Assembly (NCBI GenBank): GCA_002964805.2 | Contig: PUDQ02000085.1 | Location: 372,001 to 436,000, forward strand | Source: Trametes villosa | Lineage: Eukaryota; Basidiomycota; Agaricomycetes; Polyporales; Polyporaceae | Direction: 5' to 3' | Length of the DNA: 64,000 nt | Part shown: one piece after another, positions 43,965-54,440 of the stretch | Layout: every line of letters begins with the position of its first letter | How positions within the stretch are numbered: position 1 is the stretch's first letter | Made by a program: the position numbers and the translations under genes | The notes under the pieces: generated by a model | The model's database searches: none | Seen by the model: only the letters and a program-made list of their open reading frames with translations | Told to the model about the DNA's origin: nothing

Positions 43965-46900
43965 TCACCGCGCGAACGACGACGGCGGCTTCTCCCGCTC
44001 CCTCTCTCGGTGCCGCTCCTTGTCCTTGTCCCTGTCGCGCCGCCCGAGGCCCAGCATCGGCGCGGTGAAGCTCAGCTTGCGCGTCGCGCGCTTCCAGTTG
44101 TTCGCCGCGCCGCTGCCCGCGGACGACGACGCGCTCCCGCTGCTGCTGCTCGGCGGCACCGCGGGCGAGTCCGCCACGCTCCCCGCGCCCGCGGACGGGG
44201 AGAAGCCGTACCCCGCCGGCGCGAACGGGTTGTACCCGTGCGCGTGTCCGTGTGAAGGCGTTGGCGCGGAGGTGGACTGTGGTATGGGCTGTGGACTTGA
44301 TCGCCGCGAGAGCTCGTCGCTCGGTGCGCTCGTACTGGCCTCGACGCCCCCTGCGTGCGCGGCATCCCCGTTCTCCGCATGCTTGCCGTTCACGAGTAAC
44401 GGCGCCGCGACCCCGTTCTCCCCAGGGGACGTAGGCGACCCGGGTAAAGGCGGCAGCGGCGGCATCGTCACCGTCGACGGCGGGCGCGACGCGCTCCCCT
44501 GCTCGCCCAAGCCCGACCCAATCCGCGCGCCCGCCGTGGATGGCCGCGGCGGCAGCTTCGACGACCCGCGCTTCTCGCGCTTCAGGCTCCTCGACAGCTC
44601 CGGGGACGACTTCTTGTGCAGCGGCGAGCCAGGCGGTGGCTCCTCCGCAGAGGACGCAGAGGCGGTGGCGGACGCGAACGACGCGGAGGGCACGACGGGC
44701 GAGAGCGGCGCGACGACGTCCTGCCGCGAGCTCTTCCGCTTGAACCACGCGCTCGGCTTCTTCTCTGGGGCGCGCTCCTTCGTCGGCGTCCCCGCGGCCG
44801 CGGCCGCCGAGCCGTTCGGGAACGCGTGCGTCTTCGACGGGCTCGGAGACGGGGGTACCGATGGTGGCGCGCCCTCGTGCGTCTCTGCCGTCGACGCGCT
44901 CGACTGCGCGGTGCGCGGCCGCCGGGCCGCGGATGGCGAGTACGGCAGGCTCGGGACGGCCTCGTGCGCGCTCTTGCGGTTCTCGGTGTGGCCGTTGGCA
45001 CGCAGGCGGATGGACGGGGACTGCCGCAGGCTGTGGAACAGCCCGCCGAGCGAGTGGTTGTGCTGCGGCTGCGACGGGGATGCCGGGATCGGGGGTGGAG
45101 GCGGTGGTGAGGACGCGCCGGTCGGGGGGATGGAGACGACGAGGTTGGGCGGGGCGGGTGCGGACGGGAGCTTCGGGGTGTGGGTATGGGAGGGCGAGAG
45201 GGGGATCGGGTGGGACGCGGGCGTGCTCGGCATGGGCGAGTCGCTCTTGTCCGAGTCTGGCTCTTCTGTGAGGCCTGGGGGCACCGCGGGCGTGGGCGAG
45301 CCGGGGACTGGTATCGTTTCGCCCACCTCGGAGGCGGTGGCGAGGCTGAGCGGCTGGCCCGGCGCGGACCCGATGTCGGTCGTCGCCGCGGAGGCCGGTG
45401 GGGGCGTCGGGGGCTTGATGCCGAGCGCGGTCAGGTCGAGGTCGACGGCCTGGTAGTAGAGGACGTATGCGGAGCCGCTGTTGGACTCGCCGAAGTATTT
45501 CGGGATGTCGGACTCCTTGATTGTGGAAACGGTGTCGTCGTCAAACAGCATCCACGTCCCGCGCGCTTTGATGATGGTCACATAATGCCCATGATGCGGC
45601 CCGCTGCGCCCCGAGTCAGCATGGGCGGCAATAGTGGGCAGTATCACAAGGGGACGTACGTTCCGATGTGGACCACAATCGCGAAGAGCTCGTACAGCCT
45701 GTCCGGATCTTCCGCGTCGTCCACGGTATTGAACAGCCGGAGCTCGAGCGGGAACGCGACACGGTATGCTAACTTGATGTACTTCCCGACGTCTTCCTGG
45801 TACTTGAACCGCTTCAAGTGTAGCGCGAGCACGTTGGGTAGCTTCTTGATTTTCATCCTGCGTGGTACCACCAACATATCAGCACCCATATGCTATGTCC
45901 GCGAACTATCACAGTAGAAAACGCACCTCTTCTCTGCCTCCTGGAGGTCGCAACATGAGTCGCAGAAGAACTTGTTCTTCTGACAGAGCATCTCGCTCGC
46001 GCTGAACTGCCGCAGGCACGCAGTGACGCTAGAGTTCTGCTCGATGTCGATCGAGAGGTCGATGAACGACTCGTCGCGCGATGACACGGTTTCGCACGTA
46101 AGACAGCGCGTCTCGCTCGTCAGCACGCCCTCAAACAGCCGGTGCACGATCGTGGAGTGAAACGAGGTCCCGAGAGCCGTGGACGTCGAAGCGGGCGGGT
46201 TCGTCGAGAGCGTGGCTATGGAATTCGACACTGGCGCAGAAGTGACGTTAACGGAGGGACGTTACGTGAGAGAAGGGCCGGGCGGCCGCGTGCTTACAGT
46301 CCTCTCCGGAAGGGCCTACGCCGTTGGTGCCCGATCCGAGGCGGCGCCGGTCGTCCTCCATCTCCTCCATTATCTTGTTCAACAAGAAGTTGAGGAACTC
46401 GTGCGCGTCCTGGTGCATGGAGCCGCGGAAGAGCTCGTTGAGTTCCTTGATCTTGTCAATCAAGGCGCGGGGCGCGACGGTCCCCTTATCGACCGGGCTC
46501 CGGCTGATGTGGAGGTACAGCGAGCGGAGGGCGGAGAGCAGGGTGGGAGGGGAAGGCGGGATGAGGAATGTGGGCGGAGAGTTGCTGGGGTGGTTGTGCG
46601 CGGGCTCCGAGACTGACAGGGCGCGTCCGCCCTTCTTGCGAGAGGTCTGCGGACTTGTGGAGGGTGGTGGGTGAACGGGCGCGGGCTGAGGGGGTGCTTG
46701 TAGAGGTACATCGGGCACGGAGGGGTCTGGATATTGGATGAGGAGTTCCCGGAACGGGCCACAGAAGTAGAGGGCCTGGAGAACAGAGTTGGCGTAACTG
46801 TCAAGGAAGCTGGGTCAGCGGGCCGAATCAAACGCTGTGAACGAGGGTTCGGAGGGTGGGTGCCGTGATGAGTAGAGAAAGGCAAAGACGTAGTGCAATG

Positions 46901-47370
46901 AGGATGTCCGGATGAGATGCCGCAGTGGGCGGGGGTGAAACGGGGTGACAGCGGTGTCGCAGTGGGAAACTAGACTGTCCGACCTCGAGCGGGTTGCGAC
47001 GGGTACGAGCGGGAGACGGGAAACGGTCGTGATAAGACAAGCAGGAGGTCGAGGTGTGTACAACATTGTTCGAGTGGGCGCAAGTACGGGACGCATATGC
47101 GGAGAAGAGCAGGGTTGATGGAGATGTCGAAGCAGAGATGTGTCGGAGGATCGGCAGAGTAGAGGAGGCATGGGATGTGTACTCACCAAGTGTTCCCAAA
47201 CTAGAGCACATTAGCCAAGGACCAGGAGATAATGAGGGCGCACTCACGTTCTCGAGGCCGAAGGTCTTTGCGTCCGCAGCAGAGACGATGGGAGGCTGCT
47301 CTACGACGACGGGGGCGGGGGTGGCGGGGGCCTGGCTGGACGCGAATGGGATCCATTTTCCAATGGCCAT
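43965..47370 (-). CDS. USP-family ubiquitin carboxyl-terminal hydrolase (USP12/46, CreB-like)
   Basis: Six exons (introns 47201-47247, 46798-47186, 46231-46297, 45858-45926, 45604-45659) give ~925 residues. The Cys box [20 protein letters not shown] holds the nucleophile at ~46; further blocks are [20 protein letters not shown], the zinc-ribbon cysteines ([19 protein letters not shown]), [13 protein letters not shown] and the His box [20 protein letters not shown] (His ~385), then SAYVLYYQ. This is the USP12/46, yeast Ubp9/13, Aspergillus CreB type, often activated by a WD40 partner. The C-terminal ~500 residues are Ser/Pro-rich, low-complexity and unusually long. FGNTC lies on a 14-nt exon, so the catalytic Cys codon (TG|T) is split by a 389-nt intron. 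Confidence 0.92.
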
Positions 47371-48496
47371 GCTGTTGGCTCAAGAGCGGCGTCTTGAGCT
47401 GGCCTCGGACGGGCAGGGGCGCCAGGACGAGGAGGAGAGCGTCGGGCGCGGGGCGGACGGCGGGGAGAGGGTTGTGGACGAGAGAGAGGGCGAACCGGGT
47501 CGAGAGGCCATCAGCACATCCGACGCGCGCCCACCGCGCCGCCCTTCCGCCAGGCACACGCCCCCTCCCCCAATCCGGCAATTCTCAATACACACCGCCC
47601 TCGATTCGCCTCTTCTCCCCCTTCTCGCTCGCTCGCACCGTCGTATCTCAGCCGGCCGGAGTGCGTCGTTTGCCTGCCTCGCCCCACGAGCATCCCGCGA
47701 GATCGCTTCTCCGCTGGGGATCGGGCCATGCGCGCAAGATGGCCCCGAGCACGCCCGTGCCTGGTGCCTGCCCCGGTCCCGCGATCGCGCAACTCGAGTG
47801 CTTCGTTCAATTCCATCCCTCGCCTCTCCAGAACCCGTATCATCTCTAGCGACTTTGCATCATTGCAAGCGTACGCGCCTGGCTAGAAGTCGCCACGTCG
47901 CTCGTTCATGGGACCTCAGAAGCCCCCTGGGCGGTCCGTGCTCCTCGGGCCGTCGACGCACGCTGCCAACTGTCCGCGTACAGATCGTCACGGCATCCTA
48001 GCACATGCGCGTGTGTACGCACCGCCAACAGGAGCAGCAGTGGCCCTATCTCAGCCTTAGGCCCACTCGACTGATCTGCTGCTCGCGGGTGCCAAGATCC
48101 CGGCGGATGCAGACTCCGGCTATAAATGACGGTGCGTACACTCTTCGCCGTACAACGCTACTGAACTACTGGTACAACAGAGTGCGCGCGGAATATAGAG
48201 CTCGGGGTCGGTGCGAAGCCGCAAGATCAAGAGCAGTTCCGACAGTATGTACTGGCCCCGAATGCATTTTCGGTACCGAAGGGCAGCGAGCCCACGGTTG
48301 CCAAGACTTTCCTCTTCGTCAGCTTCCCTACTGCGTAATCCGGGATTGGCAGGTCCATCCACACTATCTACCTTGTCCTACACATGCGTTACATCACTCA
48401 ACTGAGCGGGGGTGGTATATTACAGATTTCACAACAGCAAAGATCGACAGCAAATCTAGCTAAGCAGCACACGAGAGCGAGACGATCCAAATTCCC
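47371..48496. other. USP promoter and intergenic DNA
   Basis: 1.1 kb with no recognised gene. Open frames at 47054-48001 (+) and 47511-47843 (-) are Arg/Ser/Pro-rich compositional artefacts. The 47480-47660 part is pyrimidine-rich on the plus strand. Confidence 0.5.
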
Positions 48497-49750
48497 CTAC
48501 ACCGTGCCTAGCATCTCCGTGATGAGGCGCGCGTCGCACGGAAGGTAGAACGTGCGCACCAGCGACAGTCCACAGGTAGCACAGACTTCCATAGCGTCAG
48601 GCATCCACGGCCCCGTATATGCGCACGAGATATGGATGATCCGCCCAGGCCCCCCGTCGCGCACCGTGCCCGTCCACACCCGGTCGAGGATCTGCTTCGC
48701 CGCCGCCATCGTGAAGCTCGTCTTCGCCACGCCGACGCACCCGGTCAACACAGTCAGCTCCGGGTACTCAGGCTCGCCTGACGACGCGGACGACTGGCAT
48801 AGACAGGGCTGGGCCTTCCCGTACTGCATGTCCCGCTTCACCGCGTCCTGCTCCACCTTGACCTCCAACACGCTCGCATCCGAGTCGGACGCGGCTGCCG
48901 CCGACGCCGCCGCTTCGTCGTCCTCGTCAAAGGGGATGCCGCAGAGGCTGACCGTGAAGAGGGGCATCGAGCACACGTACTTCGCCATCGCCTCCAGCGC
49001 CGCGTCCGCCTCCGCGCGCGTGACCCCGCGGTCGCCCCCTATGGACACGCCCATCTGGCGGTGCGCCGACCCGCGCGTCTCGAGCCGGATCCCCTCCGAG
49101 AAGCGCTCGATCGCAGCGCGGAGCGGGGTGGGCGCGGCGACCGCCGCGACCTCCGCGCGGTACGGCTGCGAGCGGTCCATCATGTGCCCGTCGTGCGCGA
49201 GCATCTCGCGCAGGCGCTGCCGGCGCGCGGGGTTCTCCGCGTCGGCGATGTTGCGCAGCAGGGCGGGCGTGGGGAACTTGTACCCGAAGAACGCGGTCTC
49301 GACGTGCGCGGCGTTGAGCCCGCACATGCTGTGCAGCCGCTCGGTGGGCCCGGGCACGGAGAAGATGCGGCACGTCTGTAGAACGTGTGGGCGCACGAGG
49401 TACACCCACTCGTAGAGGTGCGCCTCGGGGTGTGGCGTGCAGTGTAGGACGGTGAGGTGGCGCACGTGGCGCCGGAGCTCGGGGTGGTGCAGAAGGGTGT
49501 GTGCGAGCGAGCGCGAGAAGGGCGAGGAGGTGTGGAGGGTGACCGACCGGTAGGAGGCGTGAGTGGCATTCTGGTGCCAGCGGGTGCAGACGAGCCCGGC
49601 GCGGGCTGCGTCGGCGGGTTCGAGGAAGGAGAAGATGGTGTATAGAATGTCGTCGCGGAACCATGGCTTCTCTAGCTTTATGTCGGGTAGTCTGAGTTCA
49701 AGCCGCGAGAATGCCAGTGAGAGAGCTTGCAAGGACGCGAGGCTGAACAT
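48497..49750 (-). CDS. Family 1 F-box protein, copy with lost ancestral start
   Basis: An open frame of ~417 residues from ATG 49750 (MFSLASLQALSLAFSRLEL). Relatives start 21 codons earlier in a 20-nt exon. Here the equivalent exon (49842-49861, intron 49791-49841 with good gtgagt donor) is present, but its first codon is TTG instead of ATG. An internal Met is therefore the likely start, keeping most of the hydrophobic lead. F-box FRDDILYTIFSFLEPADAAR, LVCTRWHQNA, TLHTSSPFSRSLAHTLLHHP and the C-terminal CLC and CATCGLSLVRTFYL motifs are intact. Divergent from the family-2 copy at 50594. No internal stop or frameshift. Confidence 0.68.
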   Translation of the reverse strand: MFSLASLQALSLAFSRLELRLPDIKLEKPWFRDDILYTIFSFLEPADAARAGLVCTRWHQNATHASYRSVTLHTSSPFSRSLAHTLLHHPELRRHVRHLTVLHCTPHPEAHLYEWVYLVRPHVLQTCRIFSVPGPTERLHSMCGLNAAHVETAFFGYKFPTPALLRNIADAENPARRQRLREMLAHDGHMMDRSQPYRAEVAAVAAPTPLRAAIERFSEGIRLETRGSAHRQMGVSIGGDRGVTRAEADAALEAMAKYVCSMPLFTVSLCGIPFDEDDEAAASAAAASDSDASVLEVKVEQDAVKRDMQYGKAQPCLCQSSASSGEPEYPELTVLTGCVGVAKTSFTMAAAKQILDRVWTGTVRDGGPGRIIHISCAYTGPWMPDAMEVCATCGLSLVRTFYLPCDARLITEMLGTV

Positions 49751-49861
49751 GACAACAAGAGGGACAGGAGAGTCATCGGACTCGTCATTTCTATGATATG
49801 TCAGGAAATAGATTCACGAGGCCGCAATCCGTACCACTCACATCGCGGAAACTGCATCCAA

Positions 49862-50593
49862 TGTCGCCGATGAATGCGGCAGCGAAGATACGGCATAATG
49901 GAGTGCTTTGAGGCCCGCAGCCAGCCTAAGAGTTAACAGCGTCTTTCGTCAGCAACACCCATCTTCCTGCACCAATAAGAGCGATGCGTACCCAATGAAT
50001 GGACGAACTGCAGCGCAGTGCAACCTGGTATTGTCCACGAAGCCACTGGAGAGCAGCCGCCACGGCGGAGCCATGGTATAAGTAGTACTCGGAGTTCTCG
50101 ACAGCCTCAGTATCGCTTATCCGCGCAATCAAGCGAGAGAAATATGTGTTTCTCGATTGGTGGCCAGGTAATGGTGTGCTTTTCTTGGGAAGCTTGGGAG
50201 TCGGGGGAGACGTGTTGTGGCGGCATCGGGCCGATCGGATCGAGGTGTGCGGTAGCATGTGACAGGCACGCGTCACGGCTTCTGCATCTGGCAGGCGAGT
50301 AGGGTCCCACGCTGCGGTGGTTCGTAGCTTCGCGCCGGACGACTCTCTCTCTGCGCTACCATCGCTCACCCTATCTGCAGCATCCGCCGGTATCGTACGC
50401 CATGAATTACCTACCGGCTGGCGAGGCGCTAATCTGGTACCTATTCTCTCGCAGAACAACCATGCAGGCGTCGTGCGATTGTCGTATTTGCGCTCGGTCA
50501 CAGTGGTCCGGCTCCGAGCTCATCGAACAGAAGTTCGTTATCACAGCTTCAGTAGCTCAACTCCCCACACTAGAGGACACTGACGATCTTTCC
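49862..50593. promoter_or_regulatory. Bidirectional promoter, family 1 / family 2
   Basis: Head-to-head spacer between family 1 (-) and family 2 (+). Its 50208-50310 part is the best-preserved copy of the conserved block (gacgtgttgtggcggcatc, gccgatcggatc, tctgcatctggcaggcgagta, tcccacg) shared with 36001-36088 and 54081-54155. Confidence 0.6.
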
Positions 50594-52004
50594 ATGCATA
50601 GAATGCTCCAAAACTACGACATTCTCTACGATGTGATGGCGGCGGCGGCGAGCTCCACCTCAGCCTCCGTCGTCTCCGCGCTCATGCGTACTTGTCACGA
50701 CCTCCACCGACAAGGCATACGGGTACTCCTCGCCATGGACATAGAACTTCGGGATGTGGATCAATGCAAATCCTACATCGCTTTCCTTGAAGCGCGCAAT
50801 GGAGAGCGCGCTCGACTGGTCAGGACCTTCCATCTGCACCTCGTCCGGAACCGGCTTCCCTTCGATGTCGCCCAAAGGATGGCGACTATCATACGCGCAA
50901 TGTCTGATCTCAAGTACGTGCGTCTCAGCGGCAACGCAGACTGCCCCACAATCCTCGCAGCCATAGCCTCTCGCAAGAGCATGAAGCATCTCGCTATCAG
51001 CGGCTCCCCAGCCTGAGGACGTAGTGCGCGTAGCATCCTCCGCGCGCTGGGCCCGCGGCTCATCACCCTCCGGCTGAGCATTTCCCCCTTTGATGATTCG
51101 AATGATACTGAGATCCCTCCCACCCTCATGCACCGCTCCTCGCAGACACTCCGGAGGGTCGAATTGTTCTCTGGTGGGTTGGTTGCCCCGCGTGCCAACG
51201 AAGACCCTGGGCCAGTGTTTTCCCAGGTGCGGTACCTCAGACTCGGCGGTTCCCTGGGGTTCGAATTCCTCCAACTACGCTTGAGCACGTATAAGCACTG
51301 CTTTCCGAACCTGACACAGTTGCGCGTGTTCTATTGGCAACACCGTGGGCCACCGGCGACGCTGGATATCACGCGTAGGGCGAACCGCTCCGCTGGAGAG
51401 GAAGGGCGGATCTGGGGCTCACTGAGGGACATCCGGGGCACGGCGAAAGGGCTATACTCCCTCGCCTTTCGGTGTAAATGTACCACGCTGTGCGTCACTA
51501 TCTCCGGGAAGACGGATTTCACGCCCCTCCGCGGTGTCATTGGCGATATCGCACCAAAACGGCTCGTGCTCGCCCCCAACACGCCCTACCAGCCCAATTT
51601 CTCGATCGGGCATCTTCGCGAGGTGCTTAAGTTGCTGCTACGCGGCGCGACGTCCCTCGTTCCACGGGTACAGGATGTCCGGGTGGCGCTGCGTGGTGAA
51701 CCGGGCGGCCCCTACGAGATGGTCATCCGTCAAAACCTAGTGCGCTGAACAGCCCTCGCTTCTCCCACTATCTGACCGTATCCTGTCACCCTTTTTTTAG
51801 GATCTGTTGGCCCGGATCTCTCAGAAATTCAGCCCGGCATCGTTCACCCTTGCGCTCTTCGAGGCCCCAGAAATCCAGGCGGCACACTTCGCTAACACGC
51901 CGACTTTGGCTGATGTGGTCGTCACTCTGAACGCCGCCTGTGCTGGCCTCAGCCGCGTACGGATCGTCGAGAGCTCTCCGGCTGTACTCGAATCGTACTA
52001 CTGA
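50594..52004 (+). pseudogene. Family 2 F-box/LRR-like protein, copy with one in-frame TGA
   Basis: Paralog of 34339-35723 with the same two-exon layout (intron 51740-51800, GAT CTG acceptor context as in copy A). It starts MHRMLQNYDILYDVMAA, then VVSALMRTCHDLHRQGIRVL and LRR-like segments (MKHLAISG, LRRVELFSGG, LTQLRVFYW), and ends TLADVVVTLNAAC...SYY. A TGA at 51014-51016 interrupts it after ISGSPA; the frame resumes at once without a shift, and no intron can remove it (no GT donor in the preceding ~70 bases). A CGA-to-TGA change would explain it. It yields either a truncated ~140-residue F-box-only product or a fresh pseudogene. Confidence 0.72.
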
Positions 52005-52413
52005 TTCGCGGGAGGGTTGTTGATATCTCTGGACACCATGGGCACCACCATCGGAGGTCCCTCCCTACGCCGCCGCTGGAACAGAGTTTTCTGCAGTAGA
52101 CCTCCGCTTCGGGAACGGTCATAGGTGTTTGCGCACTAGCACACGAACGAGCGAGCAGGCGCGTTGAGGCCGGACCACTGGTCGTCGGGCGGGACAGCAT
52201 GAAGACGGATACGGCATGGTCAGGGTGGTCGGGTGCTGGAGGGGAGATGACTGAGGAGGATCATCTCGACGTTATGTATGGATTGCAAAACGAGCCTGGG
52301 AGCGGGGATACTGCGTTGATTATACACATGTTCGAACTACAACAGCAGAGATGAACAGCAGAATTAGCCAAACAGCACAAAAGGGCGATGCTGGGGCGGG
52401 ACGACCCATAGCT
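52005..52413. other. Convergent intergenic region
   Basis: 409 bp between the family-2 copy (+) and a family-1 gene (-). No coding signal seen. Confidence 0.5.
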
Positions 52414-53750
52414 CTATGCTAGCGCTTCCAAGACGACAGCTGAATCGCACGGAATATGGAATGTATACACGAGGGATAATCCGCAGGTTGCGCAAACTCG
52501 GGCCTCTGGTGGCAGCGACTCGCTATGTGCGAGGTAGATGTTAAGGGAACGCACAGACCGCCCATCTGGCATCGAGCCCTTCCACACCCTGTCAACTAGC
52601 CCCTTTGCGCCTGCGTCCGTGAAACACCTCTTTGTCATGCCCACGCACCCTACCACTAGCGCCGACGGGGGATAGTCTGCGCCGTCCGAGGAAGAGGGGG
52701 CCCGGCGGCATAGACACCGCTCCAACGACCCAACTTGCGTAGCCCTTCTGAGTACGTCGTCGCTTAGCACGATATCAGTCGCGGGCTCCGACCACCCCTC
52801 TTCCTCGTCGGGGTCGGAAAAGCCGGAGAGCGCAACCGAACAACGGGTTACCGCGCCGGAGAGCTTGCCCAGGGCCTCTAGCACCATGACCGCCTGGTCG
52901 CGTGTGACCTTGCCCTGTGTGCCTCCCACGAGAATGTCCATCCGGCGCTCGGATGACTCATTCACTTCGAGCTGTATGCCCTCGGCGAAGCGTGCTATCG
53001 CGGCGGGAAAGGTGGTCGGTGCGGCGATCGCCTCGATGTCCTTGCGGTACTGTTGCGTCTGGTCGATCACGAATCCACCATGCATCATCTCCCGGAACCG
53101 CTGTCTCCTCGCAGGGTCGTCCTCTTCGGCGATGTTCCTCAACAGGACCTCCTCGGGATACTTGTATCCGAAGCACGCGACCTCCACCCGCTCGGTATAA
53201 AGTGCGCAGGCGTTGTGCAGCATCTCGGTGGGCCCAGGCACGGCAAAAATGCGGCATGTTCGCAGCGCGTGCGTGGGCAGGAGATATATCCACTCGTAAA
53301 GGTGTGCCTCGGGATGTGGCGAGCTATGCACCACGGTTAGATGGCGAACATGCTGCCGGAGTTCGGGATGGTGCAGGAGTGTATGCGCGAGCGAGGGCGA
53401 GAAGGGCGAGGACGTATGCAGTGTGACCTCCCGGTAGGACGCGCGTGCGGCGTTCTGGTGCCAGCGTGTGCAAACGAGCCCGGCACGGGCCGCGTCTGGG
53501 GAATCAAGGAAGGGAAAGATAGCGTATAGGATGTCGTCGCGAAACCATGGTTTGTCTGGCTCTGTGTGGGGCAGCCGGAGTACAAGCCGCGAGAATGCGA
53601 GCCCTGCCGCTTGCAAGGACGCGAGGCCTAATATGACGACGAGAGGTACACTGTGAGAGTCGTCGGGCGCGCTGTTTCTCTGGGTGGTCAAACTAATATT
53701 CCGTATATCTTAGACCATACTAGTACTCACATCTTCGCTAGTGTGTTCAT
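52414..53750 (-). CDS. Family 1 F-box protein, intact copy
   Basis: Two exons: 53731-53750 (MNTLAKI) and 52414-53677, intron 53678-53730, ~427 residues. The acceptor at 53678 is chosen because it gives INSAPDDS, matching the IxxxxDDS junction of the relatives; an earlier AG would make a 38-nt intron. Hydrophobic lead VPLVVILGLASLQAAGLAF, F-box FRDDILYAIFPFLDSPDAAR, LVCTRWHQNA, the HSSPHPEAHLYEWIYLL block, and C-terminal CLCRR and CATCGLSLVYTFHI. No damage is seen. Its head-to-head family-2 partner on the right has been lost apart from promoter sequence. Confidence 0.72.
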
Positions 53751-54080
53751 TGTCGCATGTAAAGCTTGCGAAGGGCGCCACGAGGAAGCAGTGTGGAGCA
53801 AGGCCTTGAGCACGTCAATTGACGAGTTCCTTGACTACACGAAACCTCGTCTGAAAGGTTCCTCACCCAAGCAACTTGAACGGATGGGCGATAGCGCGAC
53901 TGGACTAACACTATCAAAGCCGGACGTCAGATACCACGGAGTCGCAGAAATGTTAGCCTGTAGCGGGGGGCCGGTGCAGAACAGTACACTGAGGAACGTG
54001 CAGTTTCTCGGTAGATCAGGGAAACAGTCCGCCAGAGATTCAGAGTCGCCGCGAGAGTGCGTGGTGGCGGGGAGCCGAGA

Positions 54081-54300
54081 GACGTATTGTGGCGGCATCT
54101 GCCATCAGGCCGAAGCGTGCCAATTCTGCATTTGGCAGTTGAGTACAATCCCACGCGCCGGCTCCTTTTCCTCATCATCACCGTTCGATTTCACATATTC
54201 CTGGCATCATCGGCGTTGTACGCTAAGCCACACTCGGGAGCCTTCTCGCATGCGCTGCGTGGCAGATTCTCCAAGGGGTTCAAGAGTCCCCATAGGTAAT
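54081..54300 (+). pseudogene. Relic of a family 2 promoter and leader
   Basis: 54081-54155 matches the conserved promoter block (gacgtattgtggcggcatc, ttctgcatttggcag, gagtacaatcccacg). The following ~60 bases resemble the leader of family-2 copy A (gccggct, ttttcct, then a run of cat/cac codons). No family-2 coding sequence follows. It lies head-to-head with the family-1 gene at 53750, as in the intact pair. Confidence 0.55.
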
Positions 54301-54440
54301 GCGTTATGTAGGCCATGACGAAGTATTACACGTTGAACTACAGATGACCCCAGGCCGCACCTGTCGGGTCCCGTTTCGATGAGCCATCCTATCGCGACAC
54401 CTCCTACAAAGCCGGTCCCAAAAACGCCACCAGGGGCCTG

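Noticed and set aside
44020..45456. 478-codon plus-strand open frame
   Set aside because: It is antisense to the low-complexity tail of the deubiquitinase. Its Gly/Ala/Arg composition is what GC-rich Ser/Pro codons give when read backwards, and it has no domain.
34339..54300. Reading the damaged F-box copies as evidence of repeat-induced point mutation
   Set aside because: The visible lesions are few and include changes that are not C-to-T, and the copies are not AT-enriched.
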